DNA of 64,000 nucleotides, taken from Schistocerca nitens (Eukaryota > Arthropoda > Insecta > Orthoptera > Acrididae). Made by a program: the position numbers and the translations under genes. The stretch covers positions 297,886,150-297,950,149 of the forward strand of contig NC_064619.1 in NCBI RefSeq assembly GCF_023898315.1, in the 5' to 3' direction. Positions 12,110 to 24,367 of the stretch are shown here, in pieces. Positions within the stretch are counted from its first letter, which is position 1. Each line of letters starts with the position of its first letter. The notes under the pieces are model-generated. The model saw nothing but the letters and a program-made list of their open reading frames with translations, did no database searches and was not told where the DNA came from.

Positions 12110-13310
12110 TGGTGAAATATGTATGATGGAACGTTACTTGTCACGAAAGTTGGCAGGCATGCATTTCATGTACCGCGCGGCTGGATGTAGTGCCCGCAAA
12201 GTAGCGCGAAAGTACAGAGAACGCTTTCTCAACAGGCGTCATAGTAAGTGTAAGAAGTTTATCTCCATCGATACCAACTTACGAGAGACAGGGTCGTTAA
12301 CATCACAGACAGCTGGCCAAGGTTTCCGCCGGAGACATGTCTGAACACCAGACTTTGAAGAGATGATGTTGGATGGTGTAGCCGATCACGCAGCAACAAG
12401 CACCCTTCAACTTGCCTATGAAACGCGCACTTCGAAGGGTAGAGTGTGGAGAGTACTGGTGGAACAGGTATTACACTCCTATGATAAAGAACGTCTGCGA
12501 GCACTGGGACCGACGGACTTTGAGACCCGCGTTCTCTTCTCTCAATGGATTATCTACCGCAGTGCTGTAATGCCGAACTTCGTACAGTTTGCACTGTTCA
12601 CGGATGAGGCCTCGTTCACCCGTAATGGTGTTTAAACATCCGCCAATAGTCGTGTCTGGAATTAGAACAATCCCCAAGTCACTCACATCGGTGGCCACCA
12701 GCAACGATTCTCTGCCAACGTATGGGCGGGCATTGTCCAAGACATCTAGCAGGACACCTGCTGCCTACTCACGTTACCTGGTGTTCCCTTGAAATGCACT
12801 GCCCCGGTTCTTGGAGACTGCACCCATCACTGTCCGTGAAAGAATGTGGTTTCAAAATGACGGTGCTCCAGCCCATTTCAATGTTGTCCGCGAGCACCTG
12901 AACAACACCTACACTCATCGTTGGATTGGAAGAGCAGACGCTGTCCCACGGTCAGCGCAGTCGCCAGATCTCACACTTCTGGACTTTTCCCTCTAGGACT
13001 ACGTCACGATGTTGTTGCATGAAACCCGCGTAGAAACGGATGAAGACCTGCTAGCTGGGATCCAAGCAGCCTGTGCCCTGGTACAACGGGATCTTTGAGA
13101 GAATGCGACAGAACTTCACGCTCCGTTACCGTGCATTGAGACTGGCGTTCGGAACTTTGAACAATTACTAAGAGTTACGTTGTTGTTACGCGATGTACGC
13201 TGCGTATGTCGCATTGAATATGCATTTCCGACCACTGGTTCCCTGTCTCAATACAACAGGTTGTGGGGACACTATCGCCTGTTTCAGTTTGACCCAAAAT
13301 GGTTTAGACA
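12110..13310 (+). mobile_element. DUF4817-type DDD transposon, decayed
   Basis: The reading is spread over three frames. An N-terminal helix-turn-helix (12123-12340) has MHFMYRAAGCSARKVA and YRERFLNRRHS, characteristic of DUF4817. A middle part has FTDEASFTRNG (first Asp) near 12600. A C-terminal part (12811-12996) has FQNDGAPAHF (second Asp) and SPDLTLLDF (third Asp), followed by a stop and 'ETRVETDEDLLAGI'. The order is correct but several frameshifts and stops break it. Near 13305-13313 'acacactgta' resembles a right inverted end. The left end was not found. Confidence 0.75.
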
Positions 13311-13319
13311 CACTGTATG

Positions 13320-14700
13320 CAAACCTTACACTACTGTCAATCTATAAATGAACGCACACTAAAGCTTTATTAATTCCATTTCAGACGCGTGTAATATTTA
13401 TTCACACATCCCTTGTTCAAAAGCCCCCCCATTATAGGACCTGAAGTGCGGTCCTTCTTTCCACTTCTTTCCTCCTCCTTTCTGACTTCCCCCACTCTCT
13501 CCCGTTACGAAAAACGTAATCTGTGCACCAGTCTCTTCTTCTTCATGATCCTGCCACACCTCAAATTCTTCTCAGGCTTTGCAGAGATGTTCACAAATCG
13601 CTCTGCTCACAATGCAAACAAGACAAGAAGGGTAGGAGGAAACGAAGCGAAACTTCCCAGATGTAGAGCGTATGTGACGTTATTTCAGTTATTACAATAT
13701 CGAGCCTCCGGAAATTCAATGTTGTTGAGATGTCTCTGCATCGTAGGAAAAATGGTGTGAGACTCAAATCAACGAGATCTCATACCTTCTTCCACGTACA
13801 TTTCAGAAATTTAACTTTTCTCATAAAGGCTTTTGATCAAACATGTATACTTTAAGGCCTTGGTGATTTTTGTTTAACGGGCATTTCGTATTGGTGCAAG
13901 GCACGTCTTTGTGAGTACCGTTTCGTCTCCTTTTGCTGTAGGCATCGTCAGAGATTATAAAGACGCAGATAGCAGTTACAGACAAAAGATAGAAAAGAAA
14001 AAAGAAAAGAAAAATTCAGCAGATCGAACTGTTTGTAACGCGGCGGTATGGTCGTGACGTCATCAGACCGCTTATAACATATCTTGGGTGTTCTGAATTA
14101 TCTGACTAGGGTGAGATGCCTTCAGTTTCTGGAGGTAGTACCATTTAAATTATTAGTACAAGAGGTAGGGCAAATAATTTATAAACTGTTTATGACAGCC
14201 TAAGATTGATGAGCTAATTCTACATGATTACTAAGTACTGGTACATGAAAGAGGGAAAACATAATCATTAATCCAGTATCCTTATGGGATTACTGGCACA
14301 ATACATCATAGCCTAGGTTGTGGGGCCGCAAGGAGGAACAAGTGCGAGACAAAATTTAATGGCATCATCTTCAATAATCGACGTCATAAGGCTTCTAAAT
14401 ATCGGCATCACCAAAACAATTGCATCTATCGTTATTAATACTGAGAAATGGGTTAATCATGCATCCAAAAGGAGCCAGTACTACCCAGTCGGCATTCTGT
14501 AAGCAGTGCTTTCAAAGTATCTACATGGACACGATTAAGCTGAGGTCCATTCACAAACTCAGGGTACAGTTTTTAGTGAATTTGGCTGAAGTTATACTGA
14601 ATAAAACACGCGTCTCAGTAACTACACTTACATTAACGTTTAAGAGTTTAGTCTCTTATACTAGGTGATCAGAACTACAGCCAGAAATACTGCCTGTACT
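13320..14700. other. Intronic stretch, nothing firmly recognised
   Basis: Mixed sequence without transposase or reverse transcriptase motifs. The 115-codon open frame at 13413-13760 has no recognisable domain. Around 13850-13960 a segment with 'aggcatcgtcagagattataaag' resembles the core of hairpin-type repeats, but I could not find a partner arm. Confidence 0.35.
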
Positions 14701-14762
14701 CTAAGATATCACTATCGTACAGTTGTGGGTTGGAATAAGAGAGTTATTTATTGACCTTCTGT

Positions 14763-14791
14763 TTTTTTTTTTTTGTTTTTTTTTTTTTTTG
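14763..14791 (-). repeat. Poly-T tract, possible retrocopy tail
   Basis: About 28 T interrupted by one G. It would be the poly-A tail of a minus-strand retrocopy extending to the right. The following 'gccacgggttaatgcctcgcc' is not recognised, so the source is unknown. Confidence 0.4.
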
Positions 14792-14930
14792 CCACGGGTT
14801 AATGCCTCGCCCAGTTTCATACTACTAGGGGCAGAAATTAAATAATAAGCAGAGCTAGACGTTGATTTTATTGAGAGACCCGGCCAGCAATTGCCAGGTA
14901 CCGTTGCCCCCTGGCCGAGATCGCGGAGTT

Positions 14931-15132
14931 GGCTCTGAGCACTATGGGACTCAACTGCTGTGGTCATAAGTCCCCTATAACTTACAACAACTTAAACCTA
15001 ACTAACCTAAGGACAGCACACAACACCCAGCCATCACGAGGCAGAGAAAATCCCTGACCCCGCCGGGAATCGAACCCGGGAACCCGGGCGTGGGAAGCGA
15101 GAACGCTACCGCACGACCACGAGATGCGGGCA
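14931..15132 (-). mobile_element. tRNA-derived SINE (family C head, family A tail)
   Basis: On the minus strand the head is 'atctcgtggtcgtgcggtag' (A box) with 'gggttcgattcccgg' (B box). It differs from the family A head but continues into the same 'ccttaggttagttaggtt' body and 'ctcagagcc' tail. A perfect 11-bp target duplication, ATCGCGGAGTT, is at 14920-14930 and 15133-15143. Confidence 0.92.
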
Positions 15133-15468
15133 ATCGCGGAGTTACGTCGACGTGTGATGCGGAGGTTGTGGCTTGATAAAGATGCTGCAGTTTGCTTTAC
15201 GTAGCACTTGGGTCCAGAACTTGCGCAGTTTTGATTATTTCTTCTTTTCTGTTATAGCTGGTTTTGAGCGTCTGAATTTCTATGCACTGTGTCTACATTC
15301 TAGCATAATAATGATTGTATCTTTATAAAAACGTAGTATCGGAGAAATTAATTTGGTGGCTCTCTAATCCCAGTGCATGCTCTACTATTGTAAATTCATC
15401 TGTGTTTAGAAGACGATAATACGACCTGGATCACGGCCTAGTGTCCGTAAGCAAAAAGCACCAACGAT

Positions 15469-16126
15469 CCAGAATGAAATTTTCACTCTGCAGCGGAATG
15501 TGCACCGATATGAAACTTCCTAGCAGATTAATACTGTGTGCCGGACCGAGACTCGAACTCGGGGCCTTTGCCTCTTACGAGCAAGTGCTCTACCTTTTTT
15601 TATCTCATTTTGTTCGTTATAGTTCGTTGTATTTGTTCAAGGCGGATGTCCTATGACGCTTGTTCAGGTTCATCGTTGAGCCATTAACTCAGTTTTTTTT
15701 TTATTTTTTTTTTATTACACAGGGCAGCTAACCTTCTGACCGAACACGCTGAGCTACCGTGCCGGCGATCATCTGAGCTACCCAAACACGGCTCACGCCC
15801 CGTCCTCACAGCTTTACTTTTGCTAGTACCTCGTCCCCAGACTTCACTGAACCTCTCCTGCAAACCTTGTAGAACTAACATTCCTGGAAGAAAGGATGTT
15901 GCGGAGACATGGCGTAGCCATAGCCTGGGGGATGTTTCCAGACTGAAATTTTCACTCTGCAGCGGAGTGTGCGCCGACAGGATACTTCCTGGCAGAATTA
16001 AAGCTGTGAGGACGGATCGTGAGTCGTGCTTGGGTACCTCAGAGAGTAGAACACTTGCCCACGAGAGGTAAAGGTTCCGAGTTTGAGTCTCGGTCCGGCA
16101 CACAGTTTGGTCTGCCAGGAAGTTTC
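15469..16126. mobile_element. Composite repeat with two inverted tRNA-like halves
   Basis: The left half carries a minus-strand tRNA-like head ('accgagactcgaactcgg' is the reverse of a B box). The right half carries a plus-strand head ('gtagaacacttgcccacg', then 'cgagtttgagtctcgg'). Each half has the 'ttcactctgcagcgga' block. The same architecture recurs at 59071-59685, and a related shorter copy is at 29526-29854. This copy is interrupted by another SINE at 15595-15767. Confidence 0.75.
15595..15767 (-). mobile_element. SINE (family D) nested in the composite repeat
   Basis: On the minus strand it reads 'ccggcacggtagctcagcg' (tRNA-like head), then 'ggttagctgccctgtg', A-rich stretches and a body ending with poly-A (poly-T at 15595). 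It splits the composite repeat within 'gtgctctacc / atctgagctaccc', which is contiguous in the copy at 59071. A clean target duplication is not visible. Confidence 0.75.
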
Positions 16127-17096
16127 AGCGCCGAAGATGTTCTCCTTACGTTCTGTAAAAGGAAGTGGTGGTCACAGTTCAGTAGTAATGTGTTAGGGGA
16201 ATCCGGCGCTGAAACTCCTGACTTAAAACTACAGCGTAACCTGCAAAACTTTTGAAGGACATAGTGTTATTTTAATTCCACTTATATCACACGACGTTCC
16301 TACAAGTTCTCCGTCGACACTGAAACGCTTCGGGGATGTTACGCTATACTGAATGGAGTTTCTACACGCATCTACCTCAGCAGTCTGCGATCCAGGCTTT
16401 AAACACCTGTGTAGTGGAAATTTCCGTCGGGAGTGGTCTTCGTAGTTTTTGGCTTTCAGCGGCAGTCGAAAACTAGGAAAACTGTCGTTATACCCTCAGT
16501 GAAACGCATGTGGCCTTGAGCTACAGAGATGCTGTCACGTAAAAAAAGCATCAGACAGCATTATGTCTAGCTATAACTTTTATTATGCTGATGTTTAAGA
16601 CATACAGGCTATGTGCTGTAATGAGACATGATTGCGAACATCGGAAGTACTATGGAACCCAAACTGCAGTAACAACAACCAGTGATTGATTTGCAAAGAA
16701 GCAAAGAACGAATGTGTGAAAATAGCAGCAGAAATAACACCAGAAGAAACGACTGAACGATAGACCTCTAACAATAAACTGTTAAACAAAATGTTTTGCA
16801 CATTCCTCATGACATATATTTTGTGTTCTTTGTTCATTCATTTTTATCGGGAATCTCTTACTCAGTACTTTTTGGACCAAAGGAAATCGCTTGTACAGCC
16901 ACCCGTGTACGCGAACTTGATACAGTGGCTTGTATACACCGATCGTAATGTTAGCATTCCCGAAAGTTATTTCCAGTTTAGAGGTTTGTCAGTTGAGATA
17001 ATTGCCATACACCCAACCGACGTCTTTCGACGATTAAACCGTTACTGTGAGAACACATCAGTCTACCAGACAATGATCTCCAATTGTCAAGAACTT
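16127..17096. other. Intronic stretch, nothing recognised
   Basis: No repeat family is recognised. A 116-codon plus-strand open frame at 16791-17141 runs into the LINE tail and has no domain I know. Its hydrophobic start could be chance, and I do not call it a gene. Confidence 0.35.
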
Positions 17097-17545
17097 CTAC
17101 ATATACATCTACATCTACATATACGCTCCGCTAGCCAGTAAGCAGTGTGTGGCGGAGAGCACAATTCGCGCCAAAGTCATATTTCCCCCCCTCTGTTCCA
17201 CTCGCGGATCGCGCGAGCGAATAACGACTGTCTGAACGTCTCAGTACGAGCTCTAATTTCCCTTATCTTTGAATGGTGATCATTGCGCGATTTGAAAGTT
17301 GGTGCTAATAACATATGCTCTACATCCTCGGCGAAGATCGGATTTCGGAATTTAGTTAGCAGCCCCTTCCGTTTAGCGCGTGCAAGGGCGTCCCACTTCA
17401 AACTTTCTATGAGATCTGTATTGCTCTCGCGATGGCTAAATGTACCAGTCACGAATCTTACCGCTCTTCTTTGGACCTTCTCAATCTCTTGAATCAGACC
17501 CAAGTGGTAAGGGTCCCATACAGACGAACAATACTGGACGAACTA
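17097..17545 (-). mobile_element. LINE 3' end (CR1/Jockey-like), truncated
   Basis: On the minus strand the open frame (17177-17503) reads IEKVQRRAVRFVTG, then SRNDHHSKIREIRARTETF and IREWNR, the C-terminal signature shared by the LINEs in this window. It ends in a TGTAGATG-type repeat (17097-17128). The reverse transcriptase itself is absent because of 5' truncation near 17545. Confidence 0.85.
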
Positions 17546-17984
17546 ACGTATTCAGTCGATGACCGTTACCTACAATTATTCCTCGAAAATACCCCAAGGA
17601 AAATGTAACAGAACTACGTGCTGCCTTTTTTGAGACAACTGCAACGGCCGCATCGACCCAAGCAGTACGCAAACGTCTTCTAATGAACGATCTGTCTCTA
17701 GACTTCCATCATGAACAACAGCGCTAACTCTTATCATCGTGCAGCAGGGAGAAGGTGGCTAGGGAATACTTGACAGTGGAAACTAAGATATTAACGACAT
17801 GTTCACTTCACTGACATGTGTCGGATTACTCTGACGCTTGATGGCCGTCGTGGAAGAGAGCTGAGGCGATGAGATAACAAAGCTTGTCCCAGTAGCGATA
17901 TGGGTCAGTCATATTTCTGGCCGGTATCATTTATTGATACTGGAAGCCTCCTGCAGCAATCAAATGTAATTTGAGGGCTGTTCA
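17546..17984. other. Intronic stretch, nothing recognised
   Basis: Mixed-composition sequence between a LINE tail and an LTR-like repeat. No coding or repeat motif recognised. Confidence 0.35.
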
Positions 17985-19905
17985 GTATCGGGACTGGAAC
18001 ATTCAACATATTGTCCAGCGCTCGTAGAGTTGGGACGCGGCGGATGTCGGTCGGGTTGGAGCAGTAGTGAGGCTTGCATAGCCATGACTCGCCCGACGGT
18101 TGCCGGCACACATGACTTGTACTGGGGACGGTCTTGGTTGATCGTCGGTTGGTCATCTAACCGGAGGACGTGTAATTGCTCTCCGGTCGCTTGTGGGTTG
18201 GCGCTGAGTGTCTCAACTCGTGGTTCGACCGTGTCATTGCTCGGTTGCTGCATTCTTTGTCCTAGTGTTTGTGAAATTATGTGTAGGTGTTGATGTCGAC
18301 TGCTCAGTTATTTTAGTGCTGTCTCCGTGCTGATGTGTAGCAGTCGGTCGGTTGGTGTGGATCAGCCAGGAACTCCGCGCGGCGCAGTGGGCCGGCCCGC
18401 TGGCGGTCTCTTCGCAGTGTCGGAGTGTGTGGGAGCTGTTCCGATTGCTACGAGGTTCGTGGCTCACCGACCCAGGACATCAAAGTTGAGTGGTGATGTA
18501 ATTGCCGAAGCCAGTCTGTTCACATTGTGACGTTGGTTTTGATGGTTGGCTGTTGGGGGTATACCCGTGAGCAACAGCGAGTGTTCGAGTTGGCGAAAGT
18601 TTGGCCACCATCCGGTGGAGTTTAACTGTATTTTGGTTATTTGAAGTCCAAGTGGACCAGTGGAATTTTCTGCCTTGTGGCCGTTAGCGTTCCGGTTATC
18701 TGCCCTGGCCGCTGACGTAAAATCCAGGCAGTGTCCTTTCCTCACCGTGTTGTCGCTGTCCAACACGTGTGTGTAGTTTTGACAGCTTATGCGTACTTGG
18801 TTGTGGGTGGCTACGCCTTTTACGTTTTGGCTTTGGACTTCATTGTGTATTGGTCGAGTGGACAGCAAGTCGTCTTGTCGGTTGGTCTGTTGACTGTCTG
18901 TTGGTTGGGTTGCCGGCGGATCGGATATAGTTGGGCCGACTACCTGTCTCCCCTAAGCGAACGTTAATATTTCAAGTGCAGACCGACCCCCGGAAACTTC
19001 TGAGCGCCGCTGGCTGTACTGTCTTTTCTTATTGGTATTTGATTGTGTATTTTAATGGCTCATAGCCGATAGTTTCAATTTGTATGCTTTTAGTTGGGTT
19101 TTAAATAATGGGCCTTGAGCCGTTTTAAAATTGAAAGTTCCTCACCTGTAAAGTCTTACATTGTTTGTGCCTTCAGCAGTCTTAAAATTACAATTCCTTA
19201 CTTGCTAAGTCTTAGATTGTTTGGGCCTTCAGCCTCATTTAAAATATTTTTTCTGGATAAAGCTTTGAGCCTTCTGCCTTTTGAAAATTTATTGTAGTTG
19301 TGTTTTTCAATCATGGGCCTTCAGCCGTCTTAAAATTTAAATTCCTTACTTGTTAAATCTTACATTGTTCGGGCCTTCAGCCTCATTAAAAAAAAATTGT
19401 TTAAGGATGAAGCCTTGGGCTTTCTACCTTGTAAAAATTTATTGTAGTTGTGTTTTGAATCATGGGCCTTCAGCCGTTTTAAAAGTAAAATTCCTTATTG
19501 TTAAGTCTTAGATTGTTTGGACCTTCAGCCTCCTTTTTTTAAAATTATTTAAGGATAAAGCTTTGGGCCTTCTGCCTTTGAAAATTTATTGTAGTTGTGT
19601 TTTTAAATTATGGGCCTTCAGCCGTTTTAAAATTAAAATTCGTTAATTGTCAAGCCTCATTTGAAATATTATCTAAGGATAAAATCTTGCGCTTTCTGTC
19701 TTTCCAAAATTTATTGTAGTTGTCTTTTAAATCATGGGCCTTCAGCCGTTTTAAAAATTAAAGAGGTTGTGCCGTTAAGCCATAAGATTGTGTGACATAT
19801 TCCGTCCATAGTTAAGCTCGGAAATTTGAGCTGTAATGTTTGGGCAACTAAATAAAGTTAGATGTGTTCGAGTGTAACTGACAGCGGCTCATATTTGGCC
19901 CCTTT
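17985..19905 (+). repeat. LTR-like dispersed repeat, copy 1
   Basis: This segment matches the inverted copy at 33245-34650 at several places: 'agccatgactcgcccgacgg' here against 'agccatgactcacccgaccg' there, 'attttctgccttgtggccgt' in both, and 'cttctgagcgcc' in both. No open frame is shared between copies, so it looks non-coding. Near its 3' end it has an AATAAA-type sequence ('aactaaataaagttag') followed by 'gacagcggctcatatttgg', which would suit the polyadenylation part of a long terminal repeat. It contains the tandem array at 19095-19760. LTR identity is inferred; no integrase or protease is present. Confidence 0.5.
19095..19760 (+). repeat. Tandem array with GGGCCTTCAGCC core
   Basis: About five degenerate units of roughly 125-150 bp. 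Each contains 'gggccttcagccg', 'ttaaaatt', 'ccttacttgttaagtctta', 'gggccttcagcct' and 'aaaatttattgtagttgtg'. Whole-unit starts fall near 19109, 19313, 19464, 19611 and 19735. The related inverted copy (33255-33480) keeps the GGCTGAAGGCC core. Confidence 0.8.
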
Positions 19906-19959
19906 CCACAATTCCAACTACCCGCTCTGTCCTGCGGATTTAACCAGGCGTTTCACTTT

Positions 19960-20138
19960 GTACGCACTGCTCGGCAGCGACGCTGTGCATGCTGCCGCAT
20001 CATGCGCTCGAATAGCTTACCCAAACAAGTAGACATGTGAGAGGAGCTGACATCACATCTACAACAGCTTACTCACTAACCATCATTCATCACAACAAAA
20101 CGATAGACAGATGAACGCAGCCTTGAGTAACAGCTAGT
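19960..20138 (+). repeat. Helitron-like 3' end, copy 2
   Basis: It shares 'gcatgctgccgcatcatgcgct', 'gagcagctgac'-like and 'aacgcagcc' blocks with 8440-8640 in the same order. It finishes 'acagctag' before T, the CTRR type of terminus. The family is inferred from this end only. Confidence 0.35.
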
Positions 20139-20150
20139 ACGTACATACAT

Positions 20151-20843
20151 GTTGTTGTTGTTGTTGTGGTCTTCAGTCCTGAGACTGGTTCGATGCAGCT
20201 CTCCATGCTACTCTATCCTGTGCAAGCTTCTTCATCTCCCAGTACCTACCGCAACCTACATCCTTCTGAATCTGCTTAGTGTATTCATCTCTTGGTCTCC
20301 CTCTACGATTTTTACCCTCCACGCTGCCCTCCCTCTAATACTAAATTGGTGATCCCTTGATGCCTCAGAACATGTCCTACCAACCGGTCCCTTCTTCTAG
20401 TCAAGTTGTGCCACAAACTTCTCTTCTCCCCAATCCTATTCAATACTTCCTCATTAGTTATGTGATCTACCCATCTAACCTTCAGCATTCTTCTGTAACA
20501 CCACATTTCAAAAGCTTCTATTCTCTTCTTGTCCAAACTATTTATCGTCCATGTTTCACTTCCATTCATGGCTACACTCCATACAAATACTTTCAGAAAT
20601 GACTTCCTGACACTTAAATCTATACTCGATGTTAACAAATTTCTCTTCTTCAGAAACGCTTTCCTTGCCATTGCCAGTCTACATTTTATCTCCTCTCTAC
20701 TTCGACCATCATCAGTTATTTTGCTCCCCAAATAGCAAAACTCCTTTACTACTTTAAGTGTCTCATTTCCTAACCTAATTCCCTCAGCATCACTCGACTT
20801 AATTCGACTACATTCCATTATTCTCGTTTTGCTTTTGTTGATG
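20151..20843 (-). mobile_element. RTE-like LINE, 5'-truncated
   Basis: A minus-strand open frame of 179 codons (20312-20851) covers the C-terminal region of an endonuclease/reverse transcriptase of the RTE type: KTRIMECSR, FCYLGSKITDDGRS and WTINSLDKKRIEAFEMWCYRR. The 3' end carries an AAC-type repeat (GTT repeats on + at 20151). A perfect 12-bp target duplication, ACGTACATACAT, lies at 20139-20150 and 20844-20855, so both boundaries are exact. The protein's last in-frame stretch is still open, suggesting a fairly young insertion. Confidence 0.9.
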
Positions 20844-20883
20844 ACGTACATACATATACTTGTTTAATTACATGCATAGACGC

Positions 20884-22122
20884 AGTCCAGTCACATTAAT
20901 ATGACCACCAACTATGTTCGACGTCAATGTGCAATAACCACTCACAGAAGACAGACTGCAGCACTAGCAGTGGAGGACCGAGCGAGGTGGCGCAGTGGTT
21001 AGCACACTGGACTCGCATTCGGGAGGACGACGGTTCTATCCCGTCTCCGGCCATCCTGATTTAGGTTCTCCGTGATTTCCCTAAATCGCTTCAGGTAAAT
21101 GCCGGGATGGTTCCTTTGAAAGGGCACGGCCGATTTCCTTCCCATCCTTCCCTCACCCGAGCTTGCGCTCCGTCTCTAATGACCTCGTTCTCGACGGGAC
21201 GTTAAACACTAATCTCCTCCTCCTCCACTAGCAGTGGTGGGAATAGAAAACGAGTTGGGGGGGGGGTGCAGTAGTCGTAATCCGGGAAATGGGGTGATTA
21301 ATCTCATGTCCTAAATGGCATGACCATTGGCTTTCGGGCCAGGGGTGGAAGCATTTCTGAAAGGGCTAATTTAGTAAACTTTTCACATCCGCTGCAGTTA
21401 CACTGTACCGTGAATGACATAATGGTGCAATCCAAAACTGGCGCTGAGGCAACTGTGCTGCACCAAGGGCCATAATAGATGTGCAACTGTTGAGCAACTG
21501 ACCACCTAGATGTACCAAGGAGCTACCAGTAGTCACTCCTCAAACGATTGTTTAGCGAACGTTGGTGTCTATACGCCTCAGCAGCAAGTGCGGTCTTTTG
21601 ACATGAATTACATTTTATGCTCCACTGGACATATGGCCGTTAAGGCGTGAAATGCCTGCATGCATTATGGTCTGCGGAATGTTTTCGTGTCAATTCCTGG
21701 ATGATCTTGTCATTCTGTAAGATACAGTGGATCAAAACAAGCCTGTATCTATCCATGGGGACCATGATCACCCCTATACGCTGTTCCGTTTTCCTCGGCA
21801 AGATGGAATCTACCAGCAGGACAATGTACTGTCGGTGCGTGGTTCGAAGAGCACCAGGATGAGTGTAGCCATCAAACTCCTCGGATTTAAGCGCAATCGA
21901 GAATCTGTGGGACCACCTTGATCGGGATGTTTGCGCCACGGATCCCCGACCTAGAAACCTAGCGCAGCTGGCCACGCGTCTGGAGTCAGCATGGTCCCAC
22001 ATTCGTGCAGTAACATCCAGAACCTCATTGACTCTCTTTCTGCACGTCTCGCAGCAGTCTGCACTACAGAAGGTGGTTATTCAGGCTTTTGACAGACTGT
22101 CACGTTAATGCAACTGGACAGT
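20884..22122 (+). mobile_element. Tc1-like transposon (second family), decayed
   Basis: The ends 'cagtccagtcacattaatat' and 'cgttaatgcaactggacagtg' are imperfect inverted repeats. In the interior, plus-strand frames show IYQQDNV (D2 block), then broken sequence matching 'NPIENLWDHLDR' (here 'gcgcaatcgagaatctgtgg' and 'gaccaccttgatcggga'). Many stops. A SINE at 20974-21225 disrupts its left part. Confidence 0.75.
20974..21225 (+). mobile_element. tRNA-derived SINE (family E)
   Basis: The head 'gcgcagtggttagcacact' (A box) and 'gacggttctatccc' (B box) precedes a body with 'cctgatttaggttctccg' and ends in a TCC repeat. A perfect 12-bp target duplication, CACTAGCAGTGG, is at 20962-20973 and 21226-21237. 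A second copy is at 41185-41438. Confidence 0.92.
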
Positions 22123-23680
22123 GTATATACATACATATGTAGACCACAGACACAAAGTTTACTTCTCTAACTGATCAGTCACTATGTTGGTGTATAATGT
22201 TTGTAATGGCCAACATTTGTGTATGTAGTGAAATGTAACGTCCTTGCTAGTACTTGCTTACTCGCGTACTTGCTCTCCTTTCTGCGCTGGTATCCAGCAA
22301 CAGACTCAGGGTGCGAGTTTTTGAGTCTACGAGCATATGGAGATGGCGAGTTCGGAGACCCAATGGCGAGTTTAAACCGATTACTCAGAGCTCATTTCTG
22401 ATCTGAGACTATGGTAGCTCTCGTTGGCCGATACAATTCGTTTCTAGATTTCAGTTCTGACGTTGTTCTTACTGTTTACGTCTGATTGAAGGTAACTGAA
22501 AGTACGCACAGCATCAATCTTACATGAACCAATTTCTGTGAATGGGGGTTCGTTAGGATAATTATTCCTTTAGACTTTAATGAAAAATTATCGATACGTA
22601 CTGAAACAACGTTTAACAGCTCTGATAACTCAGCGATGCCGGAAGCAGTAAGGTGCTAAGGTACAAAATGTGTTCTTTCGCAACTTTTATTTGATTCCCA
22701 GAGGTATAAACAAAGGAGCACAGTCAAAAAAAATCTTCAATATGAGGTTAAAGGAACAACAAAATCATTATTTTCCACAATACACCTTCACAATTCTTTG
22801 AATTAACAAATAGAAGAATTATCGATTACATAAAGAGGAACAAACCAACTGATCAGCAATTAAAATGAAAAATCGTGCCGAAATTATAGTACTTACAGCC
22901 TTATAATACTCTGTACGCAATTGGACGTGTAAATCACTGCACATATTAAAAGGTAAATGTTCACAAAAGGATTCATGTCATATAAAAGCAAGGCTTGGCC
23001 CACAGCTCTTAAAGAAAACCTAAAAGCTTCAGCAGAACTACACCCTAAAACAGCTTACCCAAAATAACATGGTTTTCTCACTACATAAAAGTACAAAATA
23101 CCTATATAGAAACGTGTTGATGGCCTCTAGCGCCGTTGCTATATTTCCTTCCTCAAAGTTCGACCGTGACCATTACAAGGCAGTGGGTTTTTAGCGATTC
23201 AATCTCAACTAATTCAAGTTATCGAACTTCAAGCTCACCAGATTTAGGTGGATCGAAGTACGTTGATACAATTCCTGTAAAGCCTTCGGTGAAAATAAAT
23301 TCCCTCCATCAAACGCCACACAATACGCCGAGCACCCACAGGAATGCCTCCGGAACTCGCGACAAAGTGTTTGAGGCCCTCTCTACGACAGACTTCCGTC
23401 GGCTGACCATGCACAACAGACATGCATTACAGCTAAATGCCACACTGTGTCACCGAAGCCATCATCCCATGTCATATGGGGCATACACATTGGTTGCAGT
23501 CAGTACGAAGCAAAACCTACTGCTCTCGTACTGAGATTGCCTCCTGTCAGGACGCCGCGAAATCCGTCATCCAGCGTCGGAATAGCAAAGTCTCTGGAGC
23601 ACTCGCGACTGATGGGTATAATACTTACACGCATGTCTGAGAGAGCAAAAACCGTGTGGTTGGCCCACAGCTAAGCGAGA
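22123..23680. other. Intronic stretch, nothing recognised
   Basis: Mostly AT-rich. 23120-23640 is less AT-rich and has overlapping open frames of 67-132 codons, none with a motif I recognise. Confidence 0.35.
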
Positions 23681-24367
23681 TACACTGAGGTGACAAGTTA
23701 TGGGATAGCGATATGCGCGTATAAAGAGGGCGGTAGTATCGCGTACACAACGTATAAAAGAACAGTGCGGTAGTGGAGCTGTCGTTTGTATTCAGATGAT
23801 ACACATAAAAAAGTTTCCGACGTAATTATAGCCACACGACGGGAATTAACAGACTTTGAACGCGGAGTGGTACTTGGAGCTAAATGCATGTGACATTCCA
23901 TTTCGGAAATCGTTAGGGAATTCAATACTCCGAGACGCACAGTGTCAAGAGTGTGCCGAGAATACCAAATTTCAGGCATTACCTCTCACCATGGACATTA
24001 GAGTGGCCGACGGCCTTCACTCAATGATCGGGAGCAGAAACTTTACCGTAGAGTTGTCAGTGGTAACAGACAAGCAACATTGGGTGAAATAACGCCAGAA
24101 ATCAATGTCGGACGTACAACGAACCTATCCGTTCAGTGAGGTGAAATTTTACGTTAACCGGCTATGGCAGCAGACGACCGACGCGAGTGCCTTCACTAAC
24201 ACCACGACATCGCCTGCAGCGCTTCTCCTGGGCTCGTGGCCATATCGGTTGGACCCTAGGCTACTGGAAAACCGTGGCCTGCTCCGATGAGCCCCGATTT
24301 CAGTTTACGGGAGCTGATGGCAGGGTTCGAGTGTAGCGCAGACCCCACGAAGCTACAGGCACAGTTT

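Noticed and set aside
13413-13760. A 115-codon open frame
   Set aside because: No domain, no splice context and an unremarkable sequence.
16791-17141. A 116-codon plus-strand frame with a hydrophobic start
   Set aside because: No recognisable domain; it runs into a minus-strand LINE tail, and the length is within chance for 64 kb of six frames.
18030-18868. Open frames in the LTR-like repeat as possible protein genes
   Set aside because: The homologous copy at 33245-34650 does not conserve the frames.
19095-19760. Possible CRISPR-like array
   Set aside because: The repeats are long, degenerate and contiguous without unique spacers, and the genome is eukaryotic.
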